Assembly (NCBI GenBank): GCA_023388605.1
Contig: JAEWFX010000021.1
Coordinates: 1 to 50,782 of the forward strand
Length of the DNA stretch: 50,782 nt
From: Bacillota bacterium
Lineage (GTDB): Bacteria; Bacillota; Clostridia; Saccharofermentanales; DTU023
Direction of reading: 5' to 3'
The notes below the pieces were generated by a model, which had not been told where the DNA came from, searched no databases, and worked only from the letters and a program-made list of their open reading frames with translations. Of the stretch, positions 33,696-42,360 are shown piece by piece (within the stretch, counting starts at the first letter, position 1; every line of letters starts with the position of its first letter). The translations under genes were made by a program, and so were the position numbers.

Positions 33696-36311
33696 ATGAA
33701 AGAGAATAATCGTCAAATTGCGGGTAATATATTAAATTGCTTGAGTGTTAAACCTCACACGCAGCGAGAGATAGCAAAGGATTTAGATCTATCTCTCGGT
33801 GCAGTCAACAAACATTTCAAAGAATTATCTAAGTTAGGGTTTATCGGATCTGCAAACCAAATCACTGCAGCTGGTCAAACCTATCTAGATAACTCACGCA
33901 CTGCTAAAGCCATCATCTTAGCTGCTGGTTTCGGCATGCGTATGATACCCTTGAACATCGAGACTCCCAAGGGACTCTTAGAAGTACGCGGCGAACGACT
34001 GATCGAACGACTGATCAATCAGCTACAGGAACGCGATATCAAAGATATCACTATCGTCGTCGGCCACCTCAAAGAGAGCTATGAGTACCTGATCGATAAA
34101 TTCAATATAAAACTGGTTGTAAATCCGCTATATTCCACTACTAATAGTCTGACTTCGCTAGTCAAAGTTATCGATCGCCTCGAAGATAGCTATATCTTGC
34201 CTTGCGATCTTTATTTTGTAGAAAACCCTTTTCGCCATCATGAATTTTCTTCTTGGTATGGAATCACCGAAGAACTTACTAAGCACAGCGATTTTCTAGT
34301 TCACCAACGCCTGAGACTGCATCATAAAAAACAAGCAAAATCTGGAAATCATCTATTGGGTATCGCCTTTTTCCATCGTGACGATGTAACTGATTTAAGA
34401 GAACAACTACTAGCTCCTAACAGTGAAGAAAGCGAAGAATGGTTCTGGGAAGATGCCTTGATCAAAGGGGATCAATTCGCCCTGCCTGCACGCCTATTCT
34501 CCTCCGACAAAGTATTTGAATTCAACAGTGTCAAAGAATTGCGTCGCTTCGAGACTAAACAGCTGGAAGAAAACCCTATACTCAACATTATCGCCGAGCA
34601 ATTACAGGTATCTATCGAAGAGATAAGAGATATCAAACCGCTGAAACACGGTATGACCAATCGTTCTTTTGATTTTCGACAAGGCGATCAGCAATACATC
34701 ATGCGCATACCTGGTGAAGGCACAGAAAAATTGATGAATCGCCGACAAGAAGCTGAAGTCAACAAAGTTCTGCAAGCTAATGGTCTGGCACAAGAATTAG
34801 TGTTTTTCAACCCTGAAACAGGTCATAAAATCGCGCGTCGCTTGACCGACGCTCGTAACTGCGACGCTACAAGCCAGAACGAAGTCGCTCAAGCGATGCG
34901 CTTACTCAATGATTTTCATCAGTTAAAACTACAGGTCGAGCACAAATTTGATCTTTTCGGTGAGATCGAACACTATGACCAATTGTGCGGCGATGCCAAA
35001 TCTATGTTCAGTGATTATCGCAGCACCAAAAAGCATATATTCAGTCTAAAACCCATCATCGAATTTCTATGCGAACCTCTACAACTGTGTCATATCGACT
35101 CAGTACCAGATAATTTCATCTTCTTCACCAATCAAAAGGGTGAAGGGGAATTGACCATGATTGACTGGGAATATGCTGGTCTGCAAGAACGTTATGTCGA
35201 TGTGGCGATGTTCGCCATCTATGCAGGCTACGACGATTTAGCTTTTGATCGACTGATCGACGCTTATCTGGCTGCTGAAGAAGCAAACCAGCCTGGTAGA
35301 CTCCGTGATCCTTATCCTACTCTGCCCTATTTCAACACTGCTGAAGTCATACGCTTCAAAATCTACGCCTACGCCGCCATAGCTGGCTTGCTGTGGAGCA
35401 ATTGGTGCGAGTACAAACGCCTCTTAGGTGTAGACTTCGGCGAGTACACCATCCTGCAATACCGTTACGCCAAAAATTATTATCGTAAACTCATAGCAAG
35501 TCCCATCTATCAGACTGTGCTAGTTTTGCTGAATCAAAAAAAATTAGAGAAAAACTTCTGTGCCACTGGATCAATTGATGTTTCGAACCTGCCTGAAAAC
35601 TCTGATGTTACTGAGCCAATCACTCAGGCTATCATCATGGCCGCAGGACGTGGCGAACGCTTACGCCCTCTGACTGAAACTACGCCAAAGCCCTTGACTT
35701 CTCCTCAGGGCAGACCCATGATCGAAAATCTTATCGAGCAATTGCTCGCGAAAGGTATTCAGAAAATCCACATCGTCGTCGGTTATTTAGCAGAACAATT
35801 CGATTACTTGAAAGATAAATATCCTAGCGTAAATCTCCATATCAATCCGCACTATGCTGAGTGTAACAATATCTCTTCGCTGTATTGTGTACGCGAGGTA
35901 CTGTACCATGGGGCGGTTGTCATCCTTGACGGCGACCAGATCATCAACGATACCAGCTGTCTCAAAACGCGAGTTTCCCAATCTGGTTACAGCTGTTTTT
36001 ACACTGCTGAACCCACAGATGAATGGGTGTTAAATTGGGATGAGTATGTCTTATCGTGTCAAATCGGTGCTGACCGAGGCTGGGAACTCAAATCTCTCTC
36101 CTTCTGGTGCCAAAAAGATGCTGAGCAATTAGCAGATGATGTGAGGGAACTGTTTGAATCTGGAAATACGTCGATCTACTGGGACAATATCGCTTTGTTT
36201 GAGCGGCCAGATAATTATCATCTGAACATTCATCCCATCTCTGCCGATGCTATCACTGAGATAGATTCATACGAGGAGTATTTAGCTTATACCAAAAATA
36301 ACGTACTGTGA
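33696..36311 (+). CDS. Four-domain protein: HTH, nucleotidyltransferase, choline-kinase-like kinase, second nucleotidyltransferase
   Basis: Residues 1 to about 66 form a winged HTH (QREIAKDLDLSLGAVNKHFKEL). Residues 70-300 are a LicC-type nucleotidyltransferase with the loop ILAAGFGMRMIPLNIETPKG and VVGHLKESYEYL. Residues 310-620 are a LicA/choline-kinase domain: LKHGMTNRSF, the catalytic segment HIDSVPDNFIFF near 466 and the metal segment MIDWEYAGLQERYVDVAMFA. Residues 643-871 are a second LicC-type domain with IIMAAGRGERLRPLTETTPKPL and VVGYLAEQFDYL. LicA and LicC phosphorylate choline and make CDP-choline for surface decoration, so this chain could do both steps and also bind DNA. The doubled transferase suggests two substrates. 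No ribosome site precedes ATG 33696. The 3' end overlaps the convergent flippase gene by 59 bases. Confidence 0.87.
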   Translation: MKENNRQIAGNILNCLSVKPHTQREIAKDLDLSLGAVNKHFKELSKLGFIGSANQITAAGQTYLDNSRTAKAIILAAGFGMRMIPLNIETPKGLLEVRGERLIERLINQLQERDIKDITIVVGHLKESYEYLIDKFNIKLVVNPLYSTTNSLTSLVKVIDRLEDSYILPCDLYFVENPFRHHEFSSWYGITEELTKHSDFLVHQRLRLHHKKQAKSGNHLLGIAFFHRDDVTDLREQLLAPNSEESEEWFWEDALIKGDQFALPARLFSSDKVFEFNSVKELRRFETKQLEENPILNIIAEQLQVSIEEIRDIKPLKHGMTNRSFDFRQGDQQYIMRIPGEGTEKLMNRRQEAEVNKVLQANGLAQELVFFNPETGHKIARRLTDARNCDATSQNEVAQAMRLLNDFHQLKLQVEHKFDLFGEIEHYDQLCGDAKSMFSDYRSTKKHIFSLKPIIEFLCEPLQLCHIDSVPDNFIFFTNQKGEGELTMIDWEYAGLQERYVDVAMFAIYAGYDDLAFDRLIDAYLAAEEANQPGRLRDPYPTLPYFNTAEVIRFKIYAYAAIAGLLWSNWCEYKRLLGVDFGEYTILQYRYAKNYYRKLIASPIYQTVLVLLNQKKLEKNFCATGSIDVSNLPENSDVTEPITQAIIMAAGRGERLRPLTETTPKPLTSPQGRPMIENLIEQLLAKGIQKIHIVVGYLAEQFDYLKDKYPSVNLHINPHYAECNNISSLYCVREVLYHGAVVILDGDQIINDTSCLKTRVSQSGYSCFYTAEPTDEWVLNWDEYVLSCQIGADRGWELKSLSFWCQKDAEQLADDVRELFESGNTSIYWDNIALFERPDNYHLNIHPISADAITEIDSYEEYLAYTKNNVL

Positions 36312-37542
36312 TCGCTCTATACAGCAAATCTACCCCCAGCGAAAACGATACTAACCAAGCTAGACTCACGGGCGATAGATGTCCAGTCAGATAAAGGGCG
36401 AGCATCGCTACAACATGCAAGCAAGAGCTGACATAGATGGAGTAATTGGCATGCTTAGTGATACCTATGGCAGTCATGGTCGGAAAGCCTAAGAGATAGT
36501 CGGGCAAAGTGAAGATGGCAGCTGGCATCAGGGCACGTAAAATACTGCCTGCTGGACGGAAGGCAACACCGAAGATCAACTCACTTATCTTTTCAGCGAA
36601 GACAAAAGTGATGCCGCAACCTACGATGATCACTGGCATCAAGTAGATCAAAACTTTTTTGATCAACTTAAAATCCTTATTTTGCGACATATAAGGATAG
36701 ATACTGTCTGAGATCGGAGTCAAAGATTTTTGTCCCGAAGTCAATAACTTATCCGCCACGCTGTAATATCCTCTCATACCTGGTGCGATAGAACTGACGA
36801 TGATCAGGTTGAGACTGGAATAAACTGTACTCGCTATGCAGGACAAGAAAAAACTACCCGAAGTACGCATGGTCCGCCAGATCGCTCTAACACTCACCCG
36901 ACGCAGACAGATACGATAGGTTTTATACAGATAGAGTACAGACCAGAGCAAGGCGATCAAATTACCTATGGTCATCAGTATGGGTAGCAGGTAATAATCT
37001 TCAGGCGAACGCAGAAAAACTACCAGCAATACAGTGAAGATCAAGCGTGCGATAATCACCCGCATGGTGACTGCAGCCATCTGCTGTATACCTCGATAAA
37101 CAAAATCTGGTACAAGAGCATTAAAGGCTGTACTCAAAAGAAACCAGAACAAAAATCCTCGATCTTGACCGTATGCAGGCACCAGATCACAGAGCAACCA
37201 GAGCAATCCAAACGATATCGAGATCATCAAGTATTTACCTAATTGAACTCTAGAATAAACTTCGTTGATCTTCGCGTGATTCTTCACCTGGTCAACTGCT
37301 AGCAAAGCGATCTCTTGTGTACCAGAGATCAAAAAGCCGAAATCGATCATCAGCTGAAAATACACCATTATCGCCGTAGCGATACCCACTTTGCCGTAGA
37401 GCTCAGGCCCTAAAACACGTGTCTGATAGGGTATCGTAATAAAAGAAAATACATAGGATGACGCTCGCAGCAGATAGAGCATCAAGGTATTCTTATAGAC
37501 AATACGACGACGAAGATTATCAGCTGAGCGAAACTTAAACAT
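36253..37542 (-). CDS. Polysaccharide flippase (Wzx/MOP superfamily)
   Basis: This 429-residue membrane protein has about 12 helices and is expected to flip undecaprenyl-linked oligosaccharides across the cytoplasmic membrane. The N terminus (YLLRASSYVFSFITIPYQTRVLGPELYG) and the following DFGFLISGTQEIAL are typical of Wzx proteins of the polysaccharide_synt family. YYSVADKLLTSGQKSLTPISDSIYP in the middle is the equivalent family segment. It is the last gene of the string that begins at metK, three bases after the sugar-phosphate transferase, so it probably exports the glycan that enzyme starts. No Wzy polymerase is visible. Confidence 0.92.
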   Translation of the reverse strand: MFKFRSADNLRRRIVYKNTLMLYLLRASSYVFSFITIPYQTRVLGPELYGKVGIATAIMVYFQLMIDFGFLISGTQEIALLAVDQVKNHAKINEVYSRVQLGKYLMISISFGLLWLLCDLVPAYGQDRGFLFWFLLSTAFNALVPDFVYRGIQQMAAVTMRVIIARLIFTVLLVVFLRSPEDYYLLPILMTIGNLIALLWSVLYLYKTYRICLRRVSVRAIWRTMRTSGSFFLSCIASTVYSSLNLIIVSSIAPGMRGYYSVADKLLTSGQKSLTPISDSIYPYMSQNKDFKLIKKVLIYLMPVIIVGCGITFVFAEKISELIFGVAFRPAGSILRALMPAAIFTLPDYLLGFPTMTAIGITKHANYSIYVSSCLHVVAMLALYLTGHLSPVSLAWLVSFSLGVDLLYRAITVRYFWYKLNTPRMNLSQ

Positions 37543-37545
37543 ACG

Positions 37546-38226
37546 CTAGGAGATAACTGCTTTCAACGTCTGCAACAGGCAGAGAAAATCTTTTTTGAGC
37601 GAAAACTCACGCAATTGCTCGAGATTGATCTGCATTTTGGCTGGCAAAACTTGCTCAATATAGACTTGTTGAGCGTCCTTAGCATCGGCCAACAAGCGAC
37701 TTTCATCCTTGTATTCGATGGAAGCACGCGAAGTCACACCTGCAGGTAGGAGCAGAGTAGCATACATCTCAGGCTGATATTGTTCAACGAATTGGGTGAC
37801 CTCTGGACGAGTGCCGACGAAGCTCATTTGTCCGAGCAGAATGTTAAATAATTGCGGCAACTCATCGAGCCTGTATTTACGTAAGAAGGCTCCCACTGAA
37901 GTTATACGCTGATCATTGTTGACAGTCACTTGTGAACCTGATTCTGCCGCGGCGACCCTCATGGTACGAAATTTGTAGATCTTAAATTTTTTGCCATAAC
38001 GAGTTACACGCACTTGAGTGAAGATTGCCGGCCCAGGAGAATTTAAGCGGATGTAGGGAACCAAGATCAGCATGACTGGGGACAGAATGATCAACAAGAT
38101 CAAAGCCCCCAAAAAGTCGAAGATACGCTTAAAAAGCAAACTGAAAACACGTCGGCGCAGGATCTCATAGTACGGCGCCACCGCAGAATTCTGCATCTCA
38201 GCTGGCAGATCTTCCCACTTCTTCAT
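37546..38226 (-). CDS. Undecaprenyl-phosphate sugar-1-phosphate transferase (PglC/WcaJ type)
   Basis: This membrane-bound initiating enzyme moves a sugar-1-phosphate from a UDP-sugar to undecaprenyl phosphate. It is the short monotopic form of 226 residues: one hydrophobic re-entrant helix (FDFLGALILLIILSPVMLIL) follows KRIF, then SPGPAIFTQVRVTRYGKKFKIYKFRTMR. RKYRLDELPQLFNILLGQMSFVGTRPEV supplies the catalytic DE dyad. The sugar cannot be told. It lies between a DegT aminotransferase and a flippase, as in pgl-like clusters. No clear ribosome site precedes ATG 38226. Confidence 0.92.
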   Translation of the reverse strand: MKKWEDLPAEMQNSAVAPYYEILRRRVFSLLFKRIFDFLGALILLIILSPVMLILVPYIRLNSPGPAIFTQVRVTRYGKKFKIYKFRTMRVAAAESGSQVTVNNDQRITSVGAFLRKYRLDELPQLFNILLGQMSFVGTRPEVTQFVEQYQPEMYATLLLPAGVTSRASIEYKDESRLLADAKDAQQVYIEQVLPAKMQINLEQLREFSLKKDFLCLLQTLKAVIS

Positions 38227-38230
38227 CTAT

Positions 38231-39442
38231 TTAGTCTAGACCCAATTCTCGCAAAACTTCTTTGGCAGCACTGCATACTTCTGCCACTTCCTCATCAGTC
38301 ATCTGACTGTAAAGAGGTAAGGTTAAATGGTTGTGATAAAAATTATAAGCATTCGGGAAATCCTTGATGTCAAAACCCAAATTCTTATAAGCAGTCAGCA
38401 TCGGCAGCGGTTTATAGTGAACATTACAGCTGATTTCACGCTCTCCCATCAATTCTATGAAGCGATTGCGAATTTTCTCATCAGCACCATCGATATGTGC
38501 CACGGCCAAATGTGCACTGGAACGCATATTCTCAGTAGTGTGCGGCATAATGCGGATCTTAGTACCGGAAAACTCACGCTGATATGTCTCGATCACGTGG
38601 TGACGAATATCTAACATCTCCTCATAACGCCGCAATTGTGACAATCCCAGCGCTGCCGTGATATCCATGAGATTACATTTATAGTAAGGTGCTACGATAT
38701 CGTATTCCCAGGCTCCTGATTTAGTCTTCGCCAGGGCATCTTTGTTCTGACCGTGCAGAGAAAGCAACATAAATTGCTTATATATATCTTCGTCGTCGAT
38801 TCCTGGTATAGTTCTCCAGGTGACAGCTCCTCCTTCTGATGTGGTCAGATTCTTGACAGCATGGAAAGAAAAATTGCTGAAATCAGCGATGGCACCTGCA
38901 TAGACACCATCTTTGCGTGCACCCAGTGAGTGAGCTGTATCAGCTAGGATGGCGACGCGGCCCAGAGCTTGTTGTATCTTGTTGTCGCTGGCTGTGAACA
39001 GATGTTTCTTCGCTTCGACAATCTCAAAATATTTAGCGTAGTCGACGATCATGCCGGCATAATCCACAGGGATGATAGCCTTGGTGCGTTCTGTAATGGC
39101 AGCTGCAAGTAATTCTGTATCCATCTCAAAACTGCCTGGCTTAGAGTCAATCAATACAGGTGTAGCTCCAACATGGCAGATAATGCTACAACTAGCAGAA
39201 TATGTGTAGGCAGGGACGATAACTTCATCGCCAGGGCCAATACCTAGCAGATGCAAGGTCATCTCAGCAGCCATAGTTTGAGAACTCATGGTAGCCGTCT
39301 TGCTAGTGCCATAATATTCAGATAACTCACGTTCAAATTGTTTGGTTTTAGGACCAGTGGTAATCCAGCCAGAAGTCAAAACCTCGACTACTGCTTCGAC
39401 ATCTTCAGGTCTGATATCTGGTTTGACAAAGGGGATCGCCAT
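38231..39442 (-). CDS. DegT/DnrJ/EryC1/StrS sugar aminotransferase
   Basis: This PLP enzyme makes amino sugars by transamination of a nucleotide-linked keto-sugar. The opening IPFVKPDIRPEDVEAVVEVLTSGWITTGP is diagnostic, as are GPGDEVIVPAYTYSAS and LADTAHSLGA. The PLP lysine lies in FSFHAVKNLTTSEGG. HYKPLPMLTAY near residue 340 and FYHNHLTLPLYSQMTDEEV at the end fit the PglE/ArnB-like branch. The length of 403 is normal. GGAGG in the end of the preceding gene lies six bases before ATG 39442. A nucleotide-sugar dehydratase to supply the keto-sugar is not in the window. Confidence 0.93.
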   Translation of the reverse strand: MAIPFVKPDIRPEDVEAVVEVLTSGWITTGPKTKQFERELSEYYGTSKTATMSSQTMAAEMTLHLLGIGPGDEVIVPAYTYSASCSIICHVGATPVLIDSKPGSFEMDTELLAAAITERTKAIIPVDYAGMIVDYAKYFEIVEAKKHLFTASDNKIQQALGRVAILADTAHSLGARKDGVYAGAIADFSNFSFHAVKNLTTSEGGAVTWRTIPGIDDEDIYKQFMLLSLHGQNKDALAKTKSGAWEYDIVAPYYKCNLMDITAALGLSQLRRYEEMLDIRHHVIETYQREFSGTKIRIMPHTTENMRSSAHLAVAHIDGADEKIRNRFIELMGEREISCNVHYKPLPMLTAYKNLGFDIKDFPNAYNFYHNHLTLPLYSQMTDEEVAEVCSAAKEVLRELGLD

Positions 39443-39444
39443 AA

Positions 39445-40083
39445 TTACCTCCGTGCATTCAACTCATTTACTAAGTCGATAACATCTGCAGGTTTTTCTA
39501 AATGATAGTCGCCCTCGGGCTCATAGCCAGGAATTACACCCCAGCCAGCGACCACACCGATGCAACCACTGGCTTTTGCACAACCCATATCTGCTGAACT
39601 ATCGCCTATGAACACAACTTCTTCAGCCTTGGCATCTGCTAGTTCATAGTATTTGAGCATGGGATCTGCTGCAGGCTTAGCATTGGCGACATCTGAAAAA
39701 CAAACAGTGGCTGTAAAATAATCTAGCAGCTCAGAATCTCCAAAATCCAGATTGAATTCATGACGCTGACGATTGGTCACAATACCTAAGGTATAGCCTT
39801 CGGCATGGAGATGTTCAATCACCTCTCGCATGCCAGGGAATAGATCTCCCGACTTACCGATCTCAACTAATTTCTGCACCCATAGTGCCATCGTTCTCGG
39901 GACATCTGGGCAACCTAGATGCTCTAGAGCTCCCTCTGAGGAATGGCTGAATACTTCTGCTAAATCATCAGGATAATTGCCGACACCCATTACCTCGTCT
40001 AAGGCTATACGCAGAGCCTCTTCCAAAATATGACGTGTATCCAAAAGTGTGCCGTCAACATCAAAGACAATATGTTTGATCAT
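39445..40083 (-). CDS. HAD-superfamily hydrolase, phosphoglycolate-phosphatase-like
   Basis: This 212-residue cytoplasmic phosphatase has the HAD motifs FDVDGTLLDT (nucleophile Asp), LGIVTNRQRHEF (motif II Thr), the lysine in NAKPAADPML and EVVFIGDSSADMGCAKASG. It belongs to the beta-phosphoglucomutase/phosphoglycolate phosphatase group; the substrate is unknown and may be a sugar phosphate, given the glycan genes downstream. ATG 40083 overlaps the comFC stop by one base (TAATG) and has GGGAG upstream. An in-frame upstream codon at 40116 lies inside comFC and is rejected. Confidence 0.9.
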   Translation of the reverse strand: MIKHIVFDVDGTLLDTRHILEEALRIALDEVMGVGNYPDDLAEVFSHSSEGALEHLGCPDVPRTMALWVQKLVEIGKSGDLFPGMREVIEHLHAEGYTLGIVTNRQRHEFNLDFGDSELLDYFTATVCFSDVANAKPAADPMLKYYELADAKAEEVVFIGDSSADMGCAKASGCIGVVAGWGVIPGYEPEGDYHLEKPADVIDLVNELNARR

Positions 40084-40898
40084 TATATTCTCCCAGTAGT
40101 TAAAGCTAGACAACAAACATGTTGGTACCCTGCTTGATTGAGGGTACGTTTAGCTTCAAGCAGAGTTGCTGCTGTCGTTACGACGTCATCAAATAATAGT
40201 ATTCTATCAGTTTTCAAAAGGCTTACTCCAGTATCCACCGCAAAAGCTTCATGGATATTCGCTTTGCGAGCCGCCGTCGACTGCAATTCGCTCTGCCTCT
40301 CTGTATCACGAATTTTCTTCAAGAGATTCACTATCTCTATTGGCTGTCTTGACGTCAATTGTTCCAAAATCAAAGTCACTTGATTGTAGCCGCGTTCATG
40401 TAGACGTTTTTCGCTGAGCGGTACCGGCACAAAAGTTATCTGTCCACGCCATTTCCTCAGAGGTAGACACTTCTCTAAAATCTCGGCTAAAACTAAACTC
40501 TGGCTGCGATCTCCGTGGAATTTCAATTGCAGCAGAGATCGTTTGATCGGATCTTTGTACTCAGTTAGGGCCATCACCGAACGGTCAAAACAATAGTTTT
40601 TCGCTAGGTCAGACCAACTGATAGTCTGACGCGTCAAAACATCTCGCCACGGAAAGATCAGAGGCAAATCTCTGAGACAAGATCTGCAGATATATTCTCC
40701 TGCTCGTTCATTCTGTCGCCTGCTCCCATAATCCAAACTACGCCATAACTCAGCACAACTCACATCTAAAGTTTGCCGACAAAAAGCACAAGCTCTGGGC
40801 TGTAGCAGAGAAGATCTAGAAGCTGATACTCGACTCTGAAATTCTGATGAGCCTGTATTGAGACATCTATTGAAAATAGTTGCGGAAAAGTTCCACAC
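40083..40898 (-). CDS. comFC: ComFC-like competence phosphoribosyltransferase-fold protein
   Basis: ComFC helps in DNA uptake during transformation in Gram-positives; relatives occur widely without proven competence. An N-terminal zinc-binding segment has CAFCRQ and CRSCLRDLP. YKDPIKRSLLQLKFHGD is the family core, VPVPLSEKRLHERGYNQ follows, and the PRPP-binding loop ILLFDDVVTTAATL is near residue 235. The length of 271 is long because of about 35 residues before the first Cys pair. GTG 40898 overlaps metK by 32 bases and has no clear ribosome site, so a later start is possible. Being inside the metK string is unusual. Confidence 0.88.
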   Translation of the reverse strand: MWNFSATIFNRCLNTGSSEFQSRVSASRSSLLQPRACAFCRQTLDVSCAELWRSLDYGSRRQNERAGEYICRSCLRDLPLIFPWRDVLTRQTISWSDLAKNYCFDRSVMALTEYKDPIKRSLLQLKFHGDRSQSLVLAEILEKCLPLRKWRGQITFVPVPLSEKRLHERGYNQVTLILEQLTSRQPIEIVNLLKKIRDTERQSELQSTAARKANIHEAFAVDTGVSLLKTDRILLFDDVVTTAATLLEAKRTLNQAGYQHVCCLALTTGRI

Positions 40899-42075
40899 TA
40901 TCTGTTTTCTCCCAAGGTAAATCTAGATCAGAGCGTCCAAAATGACCGTAGCTCGCGACCTGACGATAGATGGGACGACGCAATTGGAAGCGTTCGATAA
41001 TCGACTTGGGGTCGAGGGCTATATTCTTTTGGATCATCTCTGCGAGTTCAGTATCACTGTGCTTGCCTGTACCAAAAGTATTGACATATAACGAAACTGG
41101 TTCGGCGACACCGATGGCGTATGCGAGCTGCACTTCACACTGTTTGGCTAGACCTGCAGCTACGATATTTTTTGCCAGGTAACGAGCGGCATAGGCAGAT
41201 GAACGATCCACTTTAGTCGGATCCTTACCAGAGAAAGCTCCACCGCCATGACGAGCAAATCCACCATATGTGTCAACGATGATCTTGCGACCCGTCAAAC
41301 CAGAATCTCCCACTGGTCCTCCCACCACAAAACGACCGGTAGGATTGATCAACACCTTCGTTTTTTCATCGAATAACTCGCGCGGCATGATAGGTTTCAA
41401 AACTAGCTCGTAGACTTCACTCTCCACTTCTTTAGCCGTCGCACTGCTGATGTGTTGAGTGGAGATAACCACCGTATCGATATGTACAGGCTTGTTATTG
41501 TGATACTCGACCGTCACCTGAGACTTGCCGTCAGGTAAGAAGGTTTTAGCCTTTTTGCTTTTACGCATATCGGCCATCTGCTTGGCTAATTTATGCGCTA
41601 AAGTTATGGGCAATGGCATCAACTCAGGCGTATCGTCGTTAGCATAACCAAACATCAGACCCTGGTCGCCTGCACCCAACTCTGCCTTGTCGCTTACTTG
41701 ATCGGAGACGAGACCACCTCTTGCAGAACCGCTACGCAATTCGTAGGCACAATCCACTCCGCGAGCTATATCTGAAGATTGATCGTCGATGGTGACGAGC
41801 ACAGAGCAGGTGTCGGCATCGAAGCTAGTCGATTTATCGGTATAGCCGATCTCACGGATGGTGCGGCGAGCAACACCTGCGATATCTACATAAGTCGAAG
41901 TTGTAATCTCACCCATGACCATCACTAAACCCGTAGTCGCCACAGTCTCACAGGCAACTCTGGCCTCTGGATCACGGCTCAGAATTTCATCTAAAACTGC
42001 ATCAGAAATCTGATCACAAATCTTGTCTGGATGTCCCTCAGTCACAGACTCAGACGTAAAAAACCATTTGTTCAT
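40867..42075 (-). CDS. metK: S-adenosylmethionine synthetase
   Basis: This cytoplasmic tetrameric enzyme makes SAM from methionine and ATP. FTSESVTEGHPDKICDQISD at the start binds ATP and magnesium, GAGDQGLMFGYA near residue 118 is signature 1 and GGGAFSGKDPTKVDRSAAY-like (here ending RSSAY) near 275 is signature 2. GRFVVGGPVGDSGLTGRKI is also intact, and the length of 402 is normal. AAAGGA precedes ATG 42075. A SAM-I riboswitch immediately upstream shows that the product represses its own expression. The gene is the first of six closely spaced minus-strand genes. Confidence 0.97.
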   Translation of the reverse strand: MNKWFFTSESVTEGHPDKICDQISDAVLDEILSRDPEARVACETVATTGLVMVMGEITTSTYVDIAGVARRTIREIGYTDKSTSFDADTCSVLVTIDDQSSDIARGVDCAYELRSGSARGGLVSDQVSDKAELGAGDQGLMFGYANDDTPELMPLPITLAHKLAKQMADMRKSKKAKTFLPDGKSQVTVEYHNNKPVHIDTVVISTQHISSATAKEVESEVYELVLKPIMPRELFDEKTKVLINPTGRFVVGGPVGDSGLTGRKIIVDTYGGFARHGGGAFSGKDPTKVDRSSAYAARYLAKNIVAAGLAKQCEVQLAYAIGVAEPVSLYVNTFGTGKHSDTELAEMIQKNIALDPKSIIERFQLRRPIYRQVASYGHFGRSDLDLPWEKTDSVELFRNYFQ

Positions 42076-42110
42076 ATTATTCCTTTCACTGGGACAGAGA
42101 GATACAATAT

Positions 42111-42202
42111 CTTATCTTTCAAATCCCTTAAGATTTGCCGGAATTAGCACCAACTAGGTTGCCGGGCTTCACAGGGCCGTTCCCTCCACCTCTCTCGATA
42201 AG
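42111..42202 (-). promoter_or_regulatory. SAM-I (S-box) riboswitch of metK
   Basis: The minus strand starts with CTTATCGAGAGAGGTGGAGG and continues with the S-box landmarks GGCCCTGTGAAGCCCGGCAACC and GGTGCTAATTCCGGC. A small hairpin (AAATC/GGATTT) follows, then GATAAG, which pairs with the first CTTATC to close P1. All the landmark segments of the SAM-I aptamer are present. Only 35 bases separate P1 from the metK ATG and they contain no U-tract terminator, so control is probably at translation. GATACAATATC next to the ribosome site could form the switching helix. Confidence 0.95.
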
Positions 42203-42269
42203 AATTGAAATGAAATCAATTGCAAACAGCATAACACTTAGCAATGAGTTAAACAAATATTCTCGCTCT

Positions 42270-42298
42270 TTGACACATTTCGACCATTTTGACATATT
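42270..42298 (+). promoter_or_regulatory. Promoter of the tad locus
   Basis: A perfect TTGACA (42270-42275), a 17-base spacer and CATATT (42293-42298, four of six). A 16-base palindrome lies about 15 bases past the predicted start. Confidence 0.55.
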
Positions 42299-42320
42299 TC
42301 GCTTATTTTTTGTGTTCAAA

Positions 42321-42336
42321 CTCAGCCTAGGCTGAG
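42321..42336. promoter_or_regulatory. Perfect 16-base palindrome in the tad leader
   Basis: CTCAGCCTAGGCTGAG is its own reverse complement over all 16 bases. It lies between the promoter and the GAGGAGG ribosome site of the first tad gene. It could be an operator or, lacking a loop-sized spacer, a weak hairpin. No second copy was noticed in the window. Confidence 0.5.
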
Positions 42337-42360
42337 GGTGAAAACAGCGAGGAGGTCATC

